Below are positions 38,206-47,566 of a DNA stretch of 64,000 bases, in pieces. Every line of letters starts with the position of its first letter. Position 1 is the stretch's first letter. The notes beneath the pieces are model-generated. The model was not told where the DNA came from and did not search any database. It saw only the letters and a program-made list of their open reading frames with translations. The DNA is taken from positions 207,330 to 271,329 of the forward strand of contig NZ_JAINFJ010000002.1 of the NCBI RefSeq assembly GCF_019966595.1, written 5' to 3'. Both the position numbers and the translations under genes were made by a program. Source of the DNA: Oricola indica. GTDB lineage: Bacteria; Pseudomonadota; Alphaproteobacteria; Rhizobiales; Rhizobiaceae.

Positions 38206-38363
38206 GGATTACACTCCTTTTCGGGTGGCCGGACAGGCCACGATGTTGCGTGCTTGCGACGGCAATCCGACGAAGATGGGGCAATAACGGAGAATTCGGC
38301 AAGCGGCCATCACGCGGGGGCGAAATAACCGTGTACGCGGAATTTGCCGCGCAGAGTTTTCAT

Positions 38364-38383
38364 GTTACGTTACGTAATGTAAC
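38364..38383. promoter_or_regulatory. GTTAC-N-TTACGTAA element, copy 2
   Basis: A 20-base dyad with one mismatched pair. It shares its 14-base core pattern with the copy at 11964-11977. It lies 42 bases before a plus-strand terminator with no gene between, so it may control a short RNA. Confidence 0.4.
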
Positions 38384-38457
38384 GAGAAGCACCCAACCCC
38401 CATCCCGATGCGGACCGTTACCAAGGCCGGGCTTTCGAGGGGGAGCCCGGCCGTTTT
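38384..38457 (+). ncRNA. Candidate small RNA
   Basis: A perfect plus-strand intrinsic terminator closes this stretch, yet no plus-strand gene exists upstream for more than 4 kb. The neighbours on both sides are on the minus strand, so the U-tract cannot serve them. The body has a C-rich single-stranded segment (CACCCAACCCCCATCCC), the kind of sequence that can pair with ribosome-binding sites. The 5' end is unknown; it may be at or just after the dyad at 38364-38383. Confidence 0.4.
38425..38457 (+). terminator. Strong intrinsic terminator, plus strand
   Basis: GGCCGGGCT (38425-38433) pairs perfectly with AGCCCGGCC (38444-38452), followed by G and T5. On the minus strand the T-run is on the wrong side, so it does not belong to the SLC13 gene that ends 40 bases away. 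Confidence 0.8.
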
Positions 38458-38496
38458 TCAGGCCTGCCGAAAAGCCCGTCTTCCCGTTTCAGAAGA

Positions 38497-40272
38497 CTAT
38501 AACGGCCACACCAGCAGAATCGTCGGGATCGCAACGACCAGCACGAGCACTTCCAGGAAAATGCCCATGCGCCAGTAGTCGCCGAAGGCGTAGCCGCCCG
38601 GCCCCATGATGATGGTGTTGTTCTTGTGGCCGATGGGCGTGAGGAAGGCGCAGGAGGCAGCCACCGCGACGCCGATCAGGAAGGGATCGGGATTGACGTT
38701 GAAGGAATTGGCGACGCCGACGGCAATGGGGGCGGCGATCAGCGTGGTCGCGACGTTGTTGAGGAAGTCAGACAGCGTCATGGTGACGACCATCAGCACG
38801 GCGAGCACGACCCAGACCGGCGCGCCGCTGGTGGCCGACACGATGGTCTCGGCGATCAGTTGCGTTCCGCCGCTGTCTTCCAGAGCGAGGCCGAGCGGGA
38901 TCAGCGAGCCGAGCAGGACGATCACCCGCCAATCGACGGCCTCGTAGACCTCGGTGCCGTTCAGAAGGCCCATCAGCACATAGGATACGACGACGAGGCC
39001 AAGCGCGATGTCGAGCGTGACGAACCCCATAACGGAGGCTGCGATGGCGGCGGCGAAGGCGCCGATCGCCATGGTCGCCTTGCCGCGCTGGAGCATTTGC
39101 GTCTTGCCCTCGGCGAGCGGCAGGACATTGAGCCAGCCGGCGATCTCGCTGATGCGTTCCTCCGCGCCGAGCAGGAGCAGCACGTCGCCCGGCTGGATCT
39201 TGACGTGACGCACGCGCTCGCGGAACCGCTTGCCGTTGCGCGAGACGCCGAGAAGCGTGATCGCGTGACGGTATTGCAGCCGCAAATCCATCGCGGAACG
39301 GCCGACGATGCGCGAGCCGTCCGGAACGATGGCCTCGATAAGGGTCAGCGACGGGCCGGCGACGCCGCCCTCGTGTTTCTCGGAGCCGGAGAAATCGAAC
39401 TCGGCGGCGCCCATGAAGGTCTCGATCGACTTCGGATCGCCCTCGAGGACCACGAAATCGCCCTTGGTGAGCGTCTCGTTGCGCGAGAAGCCCGGCAGGC
39501 GGCGGCCCCGGCGGACAAGGCCGATGACGGCGATGTCGTTGTCATTGGCGAGCGGGTAGAGCTCGTGCACCTTCATGTCGATGAATTTCGAGCCCTCCTT
39601 GACGCGAGCCTCGGCGACGTAGAGCCCGGCCTCCTCGCCGCTCTTGACCTGGGACGGCCTGTCGCGCGCCGGGATCAGCCGCCAGCCGACAAGCGCGACG
39701 AAGGCGATGCCGGCGATCGACACGGCCAGGCCGACCGGCGCGAAATCGAACATCGAGAACGGTTCGCCGAGCGCGCGGTCGCGATATTGCGCGATGACGA
39801 TGTTGGGCGGCGTGCCGATCAGCGTGATCATGCCGCCGAGGATGGTGGCGAAGGAGAGCGGCATCAGGGTGAGTGCGGCCGCGCGCTTCGCCTTGGCGGA
39901 CGCTTCGAGGTCGAGCGGCATCAGGAGCGCCAGCGCCGCGACATTGTTGATGACCGCCGAAAGCGCCGCGCCGACGACCGACATGACGCCGATATGCATC
40001 GGCACCGAGCGCTCCGGCGCGACGACGAGGCGGGCGATGCGCTCGACCGCGCCGGAATTGACCAATCCGCGCGAGACGATCAGCACGAGGCCGATGATGA
40101 CGACGGCCGGATGACCGAATCCCTCGAAGGCCGCCTCCGGCTCGACATGGCCGGCGACGACCGCGATGAGGAGCGCCGAAAAGGCGACGAGATCGTAGCG
40201 GACCTTGTCCCACACGAAGAACACGAAGGCCGCCCCGAAGAGCGCGAAGAGAAAAATCTGGTCGCCGGTCAT
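38497..40272 (-). CDS. SLC13-family permease with TrkA-C domains
   Basis: A 591-residue inner-membrane transporter. About ten membrane helices are split by a cytoplasmic region with two TrkA-C (RCK_C) domains (about 205-285 and 295-375: MKVHELYPLANDNDIAVIGL, GRSAMDLRLQYRHAITLLGV). SLC13/DASS-type signatures are ITLIGTPPNIVIAQ near 150 and FLTPIGHKNNTIIMGPGGYA near the C-terminus. Members carry sulfate, di- or tricarboxylates or other anions with Na+ or H+. The substrate cannot be read here. The gene is monocistronic. Confidence 0.88.
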   Translation of the reverse strand: MTGDQIFLFALFGAAFVFFVWDKVRYDLVAFSALLIAVVAGHVEPEAAFEGFGHPAVVIIGLVLIVSRGLVNSGAVERIARLVVAPERSVPMHIGVMSVVGAALSAVINNVAALALLMPLDLEASAKAKRAAALTLMPLSFATILGGMITLIGTPPNIVIAQYRDRALGEPFSMFDFAPVGLAVSIAGIAFVALVGWRLIPARDRPSQVKSGEEAGLYVAEARVKEGSKFIDMKVHELYPLANDNDIAVIGLVRRGRRLPGFSRNETLTKGDFVVLEGDPKSIETFMGAAEFDFSGSEKHEGGVAGPSLTLIEAIVPDGSRIVGRSAMDLRLQYRHAITLLGVSRNGKRFRERVRHVKIQPGDVLLLLGAEERISEIAGWLNVLPLAEGKTQMLQRGKATMAIGAFAAAIAASVMGFVTLDIALGLVVVSYVLMGLLNGTEVYEAVDWRVIVLLGSLIPLGLALEDSGGTQLIAETIVSATSGAPVWVVLAVLMVVTMTLSDFLNNVATTLIAAPIAVGVANSFNVNPDPFLIGVAVAASCAFLTPIGHKNNTIIMGPGGYAFGDYWRMGIFLEVLVLVVAIPTILLVWPL

Positions 40273-40342
40273 GGCTCTTCCGTATCAGAGGATTGCGGCA
40301 AGGCAAGAACGGCGCCCGGCCTTCCGGGTTCCCGTTGGCCGC

Positions 40343-41092
40343 TCAAATGCAACGGCCACCATCGACTTCCAGCGCCACCCCGGTGATGAATTCCGCCTCG
40401 TCGGAGGCGAGCCACAAGGCCGCATTGGCGATATCGAGCGGGGTCGACAGGCGGCCGAGCGGGATGGAGGCGCGGAACAAGGCCCGCTTTTCCGGCGTAT
40501 CCTCGCCCATGAACTGCGCCAGCATGCCGGTTTCCCCGGCGACGGGGCAAAGGCAGTTGACGCGAATGTTCTTCGGCGCGAGCTCGACGGCCATCGACTT
40601 GGTGGCGGTGATCGCCCAGCCCTTGGACGCATTGTACCAGGTCAGGCCCGGACGGGGACGCAGACCGGCGGTGGATGCGGTGGTGATGATCGCGCCGCCA
40701 CCCTGTTTTTCCATAACAGGCACAACGGCGAGCGCGGAGAGGTAGATCGCCTTCATGTTGACGTCGGCGATACGGTCGAAGGTTTCCTCGTCGACACCCA
40801 GCATGTCGCCGTTCGGATGCGTATAGCCGGCATTGTTGACCATGATGTCGATGCGGCCGAAACGCTCCAGGGCGGTCGCGGCCATGCGATCGACATCTTC
40901 CCTGCGCGCCACATCGACGGCCAGCGGAAGGGCCGCTGCGCCGATTTCGGATGCGACCCGTTCGGCGCCCTCACCGTTCAGATCGGCGACAAGGACATTC
41001 GCGCCCTCCTCGGCGAAGCGTTTCGCCATGCCTTCGCCGAAACCCGACGCCGCGCCGGTGACAATCGCGGATTTTCCTGCAAGCCTTGCCAA
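40343..41092 (-). CDS. Short-chain dehydrogenase/reductase
   Basis: A 249-residue classical SDR. It has the NAD(P) motif TGAASGFGEG (12-21), NNAG (86-89), the active Ser near 140 and YNASK (Y153, K157). An Asp at the end of beta-2 (LVADLN) favours NAD. It oxidises or reduces an unidentified alcohol or ketone. It is the last gene of ALDH-cupin-SDR, 28 bases after the cupin stop. Confidence 0.87.
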   Translation of the reverse strand: MARLAGKSAIVTGAASGFGEGMAKRFAEEGANVLVADLNGEGAERVASEIGAAALPLAVDVARREDVDRMAATALERFGRIDIMVNNAGYTHPNGDMLGVDEETFDRIADVNMKAIYLSALAVVPVMEKQGGGAIITTASTAGLRPRPGLTWYNASKGWAITATKSMAVELAPKNIRVNCLCPVAGETGMLAQFMGEDTPEKRALFRASIPLGRLSTPLDIANAALWLASDEAEFITGVALEVDGGRCI

Positions 41093-41120
41093 TTCGCCTC
41101 TCCCTTCCCGTCGGACGCGC

Positions 41121-41609
41121 CTATTTCTTCGCGCCGGCGACCGGCTCGCCGATATGGTCGTGATCGACCAGGTTCCACTTCATTCCGGCATTGCGATAAA
41201 TACGCTTCCTGAGCTTGGTATAGTCGCCCACGTCATGCGCCAGACGCTCGCCGACCACGATGCAGCGGAACGGCTCCGTGCCGGTATTGGTCATCGAATG
41301 TGCGAGCCCGCCCTTGCGATAACCGATGAAATCGCCGGCCTTTACCGGAAAGGACTCTTCGCCGATATGCGCCGTCGCCTCTCCGGAGAGGACGTAGACG
41401 CACTCATCCTCGTAGTAATGGACATGATGCTCCGTGGTATCGCGGCCGGGCTCGACCTCGATGATGTGAAAGCCGAACCCGGTCAGGCCCGTCTCGTCAC
41501 CCAGCGACTTGTTTATGCGGATGGCGTTGGGATTGAGGAAATGGGTCTTCTTCAGGCCCGGCATTTCCTCGATCTCCTCGCGGGTCATCAGGTATTTCTC
41601 GTCCGACAT
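41121..41609 (-). CDS. Cupin-domain protein in the ALDH-SDR operon
   Basis: A 162-residue cupin with a well-kept metal site: motif 1 HHVHYYEDECVYVLSG supplies His, His and Glu, and motif 2 includes GLAHSMTN. A C-terminal extension (KRIYRNAGMKWNLVDHDHI) follows. It may be a dioxygenase, isomerase or sensor acting with the flanking dehydrogenases. The frame runs on upstream through the ALDH gene, but the ATG at 41609 has GAGAGG five bases ahead and begins MSDEKYLMTREEIEE. Confidence 0.8.
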   Translation of the reverse strand: MSDEKYLMTREEIEEMPGLKKTHFLNPNAIRINKSLGDETGLTGFGFHIIEVEPGRDTTEHHVHYYEDECVYVLSGEATAHIGEESFPVKAGDFIGYRKGGLAHSMTNTGTEPFRCIVVGERLAHDVGDYTKLRKRIYRNAGMKWNLVDHDHIGEPVAGAKK

Positions 41610-41647
41610 GGATACCTCTCCGGAATGAATTGCCAAGCCGATGCAGA

Positions 41648-43135
41648 TCAGCCGTGATTGAAAACGGTCGTCTTCGTCGCCGACATGTCCATCAGCGCCT
41701 CGAAGCCCTTTTCGCGGCCATGACCGGACCTGCCGAAGCCGCCGAAAGGCAATTCGATGCCCCCGCCCGCGCCATAGGCGTTGACATAGACCTGGCCGGC
41801 GCGAATGCGTTTTGCGACGCGGTGCTGGCGGCCGCCGTCGCGCGTCCAGACGCCCGCGACCAGCCCGTATTCCGTGCCGTTGGCGAGGCGAACCGCTTCC
41901 TCCTCGCCCTCGAAGGAAAAGGCGGCGAGAACCGGACCGAAGACCTCCTCCTGGCCGAGCGCCGACAGCGGATCGACCGCGCCGAACAGGACGGGCGCCT
42001 GATAGTGTCCGCCTTGCGGGGCGTCGTCGGCGACGCTGCCTTTTGCCAGAACCGGAAAGCCCGCGGCCTCCGCCTCGGCGATCATCGCGGCGACGCGTTC
42101 GGCCTGACGGGTATTGATCAGCGGGCCGAGATCGCCGTCGCGGTCGTGCGGTTCGGCGACAAGCGCCTCGAACCGCCGGGCGAGTTCGGCGGTGAATTCC
42201 TCGTGGATCGGCTTTTCGACCAGCACCCGGCTTCCGGCCGAACAGGTCTGGCCGCCATTCTGGATGATCGCGTTGACGACGACGGGTAGCGCCGCGTCGA
42301 GGTCCGCGTCGGCGAAGACGATCTGCGGCGACTTGCCGCCAAGCTCCATGGTCACGCCGCGATTGTTGCCGGCGGCGGCCTGCTGGATCGCCGTGCCCGT
42401 GCCGGGCGACCCGGTGAAGGTGACGTAATCGACGCCGGGATGGCCGGACAGTGCCGCACCGGCCTCCGCGCCATAGCCCGTAACGACGTTGAAGACGCCC
42501 GGCGGGCAGCCGGCCTCGAGCGCCAGTTCGGCGATGCGGACCGTGGTGAGCGAGGCGTCCTCGGCCGGTTTCACGACCAGCGTGTTGCCCATGGCAAGCG
42601 CCGCGCCCGCGACACGGGCGAGGATCTGCAGCGGGTAATTCCACGGAATAATGCCGGCGACGACACCATGCGGCTCGCGCGTGGTGATGGCGGTGTAGCC
42701 TTCAAGGAACGGGATCTGGCTGCCATGCGCCTTGTCGGCGGCGGCGCCGTAATATTCATAGTAGCGGATCGCCGCCGTGACATCGGCGACACCCTGACGG
42801 GCCGGTTTTCCGGTATCGCGCGATTCCAGCGCCGCGAGTTCGTCGGCGTGCTGCTCGACAAGTCCGGACAGGCGGGTCAGCACGCGGCCGCGTTCCGTGG
42901 CGGTCATGCGGCTCCACGGGCCGACCTCGAAAGCATGGCGGGCGGAGGCGACGGCGGCATCGATATCGGCGGTCTCTCCCCGCGGGATCGAGGCGAAGAC
43001 GCGACCGTCGGACGGACAGGCGACCTCGATGCGCGCGCCGGATTTCGCACCGACCATCTTGCCGCCGATAACGTTCAACGCCGCGCGCTCCTCGGCCACC
43101 GTGCGCAGCAAAGTGGTGTCGGGCGTCTTGAGCAT
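41648..43135 (-). CDS. NAD(P)+-dependent aldehyde dehydrogenase
   Basis: A 495-residue cytoplasmic ALDH. The catalytic Glu is in MELGGKSP near 255. The catalytic Cys is in NGGQTCSAGSR near 289. The cofactor-binding FTGSPGTG lies near 230. It oxidises an aldehyde to the acid. An upstream ATG at 43156 exists, but the one at 43135 has AGGGA eight bases before it. It heads an operon with the cupin and SDR genes. A gamma-glutamyl-aminobutyraldehyde (PuuC-like) role is possible but unsupported. Confidence 0.87.
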   Translation of the reverse strand: MLKTPDTTLLRTVAEERAALNVIGGKMVGAKSGARIEVACPSDGRVFASIPRGETADIDAAVASARHAFEVGPWSRMTATERGRVLTRLSGLVEQHADELAALESRDTGKPARQGVADVTAAIRYYEYYGAAADKAHGSQIPFLEGYTAITTREPHGVVAGIIPWNYPLQILARVAGAALAMGNTLVVKPAEDASLTTVRIAELALEAGCPPGVFNVVTGYGAEAGAALSGHPGVDYVTFTGSPGTGTAIQQAAAGNNRGVTMELGGKSPQIVFADADLDAALPVVVNAIIQNGGQTCSAGSRVLVEKPIHEEFTAELARRFEALVAEPHDRDGDLGPLINTRQAERVAAMIAEAEAAGFPVLAKGSVADDAPQGGHYQAPVLFGAVDPLSALGQEEVFGPVLAAFSFEGEEEAVRLANGTEYGLVAGVWTRDGGRQHRVAKRIRAGQVYVNAYGAGGGIELPFGGFGRSGHGREKGFEALMDMSATKTTVFNHG

Positions 43136-43293
43136 GTCGTCATTCCCTGCAAACATCGACGGATGCGACCGTCATCCTCCCACGGTCTAGCACACCGGAA
43201 CCGCCAAGCGACAAAAATACATTTGCGATCTGGTCTTTTTAAATCGATTAGATTATAACGCCGCCGACTCCTCTCGCCAGACAGGAAACATCC

Positions 43294-44763
43294 ATGTCCG
43301 CACAGATCATCCCCGTCGATCCCTTCGACTACATCGTATTCGGGGGTACCGGCGATCTCGCCGAGCGCAAGCTTCTTCCCGCACTGTATCACCGCCAGGT
43401 CGGTGGCCAGATCGTCGATCAGACCTGCATCATCGGCGCCTCGCGCACCGAGATGACCGACGACGAATATCGCGCATTCGCGCGCAAGGCGCTGGAACAG
43501 TTCATCAAGGAAGACCTCGACGAGGACGAACTGCAAAAATTCCTCGCAAAGCTGCGCTACGTCTCGGTGGACGCCAAGTCCGACAAGGGCTGGGACGACC
43601 TGAAGGCGAAGCTGGACGGCGATCCGCACAAGAAGCGGGCTTATTATCTCGCCGTCGGCCCATCGCTGTTCGGCGATTTCGCGACCAAGCTGCGCGAGCA
43701 CGGGCTGATTACCGACGAGACGCGCATCGTCGTCGAAAAGCCGATCGGCCGCGACCTGGAATCGGCCGGCATCCTCAACGACACGCTGGGCGAGGTCTTC
43801 ACCGAGGATCAGGTCTTCCGCATCGACCACTATCTCGGCAAGGAGACGGTGCAGAACCTGATGGCGCTGCGCTTTGCCAATGCGCTCTATGAGCCGCTAT
43901 GGAATTCCGCGCATATCGATCACGTGCAGATCACCGTGGCGGAATCGGTCGGGCTCGAGGGGCGGGCCGGCTATTACGACCGCGCCGGCGCGCTGCGCGA
44001 CATGGTGCAGAACCACATGCTGCAGCTTCTGTGCCTCGTGGCGATGGAACCGCCCTCTTCGATGGACGCGAATGCGGTGCGCGACGAGAAGCTGAAGGTG
44101 CTGCGCTCGCTCGGGCGGATCGACGAGAGCAATGTCGAGGAATTGACGGTTCGCGGACAGTACAGATCGGGCGCCTCGAATGGCGGTCCGGTGAAGGGCT
44201 ATCTGGAAGAGCTGGAAGGCGGCGTCTCGAACACCGAGACCTTTGTCGCCATCAAGGCGGAAATCGGAAACTGGCGCTGGGCCGGCGTGCCCTTCTATCT
44301 GCGCACCGGCAAGCGGCTGGCGCAGCGCGTCTCCGAGATCGTCATCTCCTTCAAGCCGGTGCCGCACTCGATCTTCGGCAGCGCGGCGGGCCGGATGGTC
44401 GCCAACCAGCTGGTGATGCGGCTGCAGCCGGACGAAGGCGTCAAGCAATGGCTGATGATCAAGGACCCCGGACCGGGCGGCATGCGGCTGCGCCACGTGC
44501 CGCTGGACATGAGTTTCGCGGAGAGCTTCGGCGTGCGCAATCCGGACGCCTATGAGCGGCTCATCCTGGACGTGATCCGCGGCAACCAGACGCTGTTCAT
44601 GCGCCGCGACGAGGTGGAGGCCGCGTGGCAGTGGATCGATCCGATCCTGAAGGCGTGGGAGGGGAGCGAGCAGCCGGTGCGGCAATACACGGCGGGCACA
44701 TGGGGGCCTTCGGCCTCCATCGCCCTGATCGAGCGCGACGGACGGACATGGTATGAAAACTGA
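43294..44763 (+). CDS. zwf: Glucose-6-phosphate 1-dehydrogenase
   Basis: A 489-residue enzyme that oxidises glucose 6-phosphate to 6-phosphogluconolactone with NADP+. Visible are the cofactor motif GGTGDLAERKLLPAL (residues 11-25), the EKPIGRDL block near 150 and the active-site RIDHYLGKE near 178. AGGAAA precedes the start. It is the first gene of zwf-pgl-edd, overlapping pgl by 11 bases. Together the three convert glucose 6-phosphate to KDPG in the Entner-Doudoroff route. Confidence 0.96.
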   Translation: MSAQIIPVDPFDYIVFGGTGDLAERKLLPALYHRQVGGQIVDQTCIIGASRTEMTDDEYRAFARKALEQFIKEDLDEDELQKFLAKLRYVSVDAKSDKGWDDLKAKLDGDPHKKRAYYLAVGPSLFGDFATKLREHGLITDETRIVVEKPIGRDLESAGILNDTLGEVFTEDQVFRIDHYLGKETVQNLMALRFANALYEPLWNSAHIDHVQITVAESVGLEGRAGYYDRAGALRDMVQNHMLQLLCLVAMEPPSSMDANAVRDEKLKVLRSLGRIDESNVEELTVRGQYRSGASNGGPVKGYLEELEGGVSNTETFVAIKAEIGNWRWAGVPFYLRTGKRLAQRVSEIVISFKPVPHSIFGSAAGRMVANQLVMRLQPDEGVKQWLMIKDPGPGGMRLRHVPLDMSFAESFGVRNPDAYERLILDVIRGNQTLFMRRDEVEAAWQWIDPILKAWEGSEQPVRQYTAGTWGPSASIALIERDGRTWYEN

Positions 44764-45469
44764 TCCGGACGACAGGCTCCACCGGCACGATTATCCCGAC
44801 CGCGAGGCGCTCGCCATCGCGCTGGCGGCGGGCATCGCGGCGAAACTGGCGGGCGCGATCGCCGAGCGCGGCGAGGCGTCGCTCGCGGTTTCCGGCGGCT
44901 CGACGCCGAAGCGGCTTTTCGCCGTGCTGTCGGAAACCGACATTTCCTGGGACCGGGTGACGGTCATCCTCGTCGATGAACGCATCTGCCCGCCCGATTC
45001 CGACCGCGCCAACCAGAAGCTGGTGCGCGAGACGCTGCTGCAAGGCAATGCCGCGAAAGCGCATTTCGTCGCCTACGAGACCGCGGCGGAGCTGCCGATC
45101 GCAAATGCCGAGAAGAGCGAGGCGCTGTTCGCCGGCCTTCCCTGGCCGCTCGACGCCGCGGTGCTCGGCATGGGCACGGACGGGCACACAGCCTCGTTCT
45201 TCCCGGGTGGCGACCGGCTTTCCGACGCGCTCGACACGGCCGGCGAAACCCGCGTTTTGCCGATGCAGGCAGACGGCGCGGGCGAACCGCGGCTGACGCT
45301 TACCCTGCCCGCCCTTCTGGACGCACGGTTCCTCGCGCTCCATATCGAAGGGGAAGAAAAGCGCGGCGTGTTCGACACGGCGCTTGCCGGAACCGACGCC
45401 AATGCCATGCCGGTGCGCGCCGTGCTGCACCAGGACAAGACGCCCGTACACGTGTTCTGGGCGCCGTAA
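44753..45469 (+). CDS. pgl: 6-phosphogluconolactonase
   Basis: A 238-residue DevB/NagB-fold hydrolase that opens 6-phosphogluconolactone. It has the SGGSTPKRLF motif near 48, VDERICPPDSDRANQ near 78 and GMGTDGHTASFFPG near 145. The start lies inside the end of zwf, implying coupled translation. edd follows 37 bases later. Confidence 0.95.
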   Translation: MKTDPDDRLHRHDYPDREALAIALAAGIAAKLAGAIAERGEASLAVSGGSTPKRLFAVLSETDISWDRVTVILVDERICPPDSDRANQKLVRETLLQGNAAKAHFVAYETAAELPIANAEKSEALFAGLPWPLDAAVLGMGTDGHTASFFPGGDRLSDALDTAGETRVLPMQADGAGEPRLTLTLPALLDARFLALHIEGEEKRGVFDTALAGTDANAMPVRAVLHQDKTPVHVFWAP

Positions 45470-45506
45470 CCGCTCTATAAATTCACATCACAGGGAGCCC
45501 TGACCC

Positions 45507-47324
45507 ATGAGTGACGTGCAGAAATCGGTGGCCGAGGTCACGGAACGCATTCGCGAACGTTCGCGCCTGACGCGCGAAACATATCTTGAACGGCTGCGCG
45601 CCCGGGCCGAGATGGGCCCGAAGCGCACGAAATTGTCCTGCGGCAACCTTGCCCACGGCTTCGCGGCCTGCGGACCGTCCGACAAGGAAGACCTGATGGG
45701 CGACACCGTGCCCAATCTCGGCATCATCACCGCCTATAACGACATGCTGTCGGCGCATCAGCCGTATGAGACCTTTCCCGCCCTGATCAAGCAGGCGGCG
45801 CGCGAGGCGGGCGGCGTGGCGCAGGTGGCGGGCGGCGTGCCGGCGATGTGCGACGGCGTCACGCAGGGCCAGGACGGCATGGAACTGTCGCTGTTCTCGC
45901 GCGACGTGATCGCGATGGCGGCGGGTATCGGCCTGTCGCACGACATGTTCGACGCGGCGGTCTTCCTCGGCGTCTGCGACAAGATCGTGCCCGGTCTGAC
46001 CATCGCGGCGCTGACCTTCGGGCATCTTCCCGCGATCTTCGTGCCCGCAGGCCCGATGACCACCGGCATCTCCAATGACGAGAAGGCCAAGACCCGCCAG
46101 CTCTATGCCGAAGGCAAGGTCGGCCGCGACGAGTTGCTGAAATCGGAGAGCGCCTCCTATCACGGGCCGGGCACCTGCACCTTCTACGGCACGGCGAATT
46201 CCAACCAGATGCTGATGGAGATCATGGGCCTGCACATGCCGGGCTCTTCCTTCGTCAACCCGAACACGCCGCTGCGCGATGCCCTGACCAGGGAAGCCGC
46301 GAAACGCGCGCTCGCCATCACCGCGCTCGGCAACGAGTTTACCCCGGTCGGCGAGATGATCGACGAACGCTCGATCGTCAACGGCGTGGTGGGGCTGCAC
46401 GCCACGGGCGGATCGACCAACCACACGATCCACCTGATCGCCATGGCGGCGGCGGCCGGCATCAAGCTGACATGGCAGGACATTTCCGACCTGTCCGACA
46501 CGACGCCTCTCCTGGCGCGTGTCTATCCGAACGGACTGGCCGACGTGAACCATTTCCAGGCCGCCGGCGGGCTGGGTTTCATGATCCGCGAACTGGCGAG
46601 CGAGGGGCTGCTGCACAGCGACGTGCGCACCGTCTTCGGCCAGGGGCTGGAGCCCTATATGGTCGAGGCGAAGCTGGACGGCGACACGGTGGTGCGCGAA
46701 CCGGCGCCCGCAAAATCGCATGACGACCAGGTGCTCGCGCCAATCACCGCGCCCTTCCAGACCAATGGCGGGCTGAAGATGCTGACCGGCAATCTCGGCA
46801 AGGCGGTCATCAAGATCTCCGCCGTCAAGCCGGAACGCCACGTCATCGAGGCGCCGGCCGTCGTGTTCCACAGCCAGGAAGCACTGCAGGAAGCCTTCCG
46901 CAAGGGCGAGCTGGAAAAGGATTTCGTCGCCGTTATCCGCTTCCAGGGGCCGAAGGCGAACGGCATGCCGGAACTGCACAAGCTGACGCCGTCGCTCGGC
47001 GTGCTGCAGGACCGCGGCTACAAGGTTGCGCTGGTGACGGACGGACGCATGTCCGGCGCGTCCGGCAAGGTTCCGGCGGCGATCCACGTGACGCCGGAAG
47101 CGCTGGACGGTGGCCCGATCGCCAAGGTGCAAAATGGCGACATGGTGCGTGTCGATGCGACCGAGGGCACGCTGGAAGTGCTGGTGCCGGCGGCGGAGTT
47201 CGACGCGCGCGAGGCGGTGATCGCCGATCTGTCAGCGAATGCTTACGGAACCGGACGCGAGTTGTTCGAGACCTTCCGCAATGTCGCGGGCCGCGCCGAC
47301 GTGGGCGCAAGCGTCTTCGCCTGA
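45507..47324 (+). CDS. edd: Phosphogluconate dehydratase
   Basis: A 605-residue IlvD/Edd-family enzyme that dehydrates 6-phosphogluconate to KDPG. Iron-sulphur cluster Cys residues are seen in [13 protein letters not shown] near 113 and [12 protein letters not shown] near 155. A third conserved block is [13 protein letters not shown] near 215. AGGGAG lies ahead of the ATG. It completes zwf-pgl-edd. KDPG aldolase (eda) is not in the window. Confidence 0.96.
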   Translation: MSDVQKSVAEVTERIRERSRLTRETYLERLRARAEMGPKRTKLSCGNLAHGFAACGPSDKEDLMGDTVPNLGIITAYNDMLSAHQPYETFPALIKQAAREAGGVAQVAGGVPAMCDGVTQGQDGMELSLFSRDVIAMAAGIGLSHDMFDAAVFLGVCDKIVPGLTIAALTFGHLPAIFVPAGPMTTGISNDEKAKTRQLYAEGKVGRDELLKSESASYHGPGTCTFYGTANSNQMLMEIMGLHMPGSSFVNPNTPLRDALTREAAKRALAITALGNEFTPVGEMIDERSIVNGVVGLHATGGSTNHTIHLIAMAAAAGIKLTWQDISDLSDTTPLLARVYPNGLADVNHFQAAGGLGFMIRELASEGLLHSDVRTVFGQGLEPYMVEAKLDGDTVVREPAPAKSHDDQVLAPITAPFQTNGGLKMLTGNLGKAVIKISAVKPERHVIEAPAVVFHSQEALQEAFRKGELEKDFVAVIRFQGPKANGMPELHKLTPSLGVLQDRGYKVALVTDGRMSGASGKVPAAIHVTPEALDGGPIAKVQNGDMVRVDATEGTLEVLVPAAEFDAREAVIADLSANAYGTGRELFETFRNVAGRADVGASVFA

Positions 47325-47560
47325 TGCCGCTGAAGCGCGCATTGCAGCCCATGCCCGCCTTCGTGGCGGCGGCGCTGGACGAATCCGGCCTGCGCGACGC
47401 CTATGAGGCGCGGCCGGATTACCAGCGCAACGACTATCTGGGCTGGATCAACACCGCCAAGCGCGAAACGACCAAGCACAAGCGGCTGACGCGAATGCTG
47501 GAGGAACTGCGCGAGGGCGACGTCTATATGGACATGCCGTGGGGCGGCTCCAGGCAGTAA
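47324..47560 (+). CDS. YdeI/OmpD-associated-type small protein
   Basis: A 78-residue protein matching the C-terminal helical segment of the YdeI/OmpD-associated family (PDYQRNDYLGWINTAKRETTKHKRLTRML, cited for its YLxWI...AKRxxTxxxR pattern). Full family members are longer, so this is a short form. The ATG shares a base with the edd stop (TGATG), so it should be translated with the Entner-Doudoroff operon. Its function is unknown. Confidence 0.72.
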   Translation: MPLKRALQPMPAFVAAALDESGLRDAYEARPDYQRNDYLGWINTAKRETTKHKRLTRMLEELREGDVYMDMPWGGSRQ

Positions 47561-47566
47561 CGCCGC

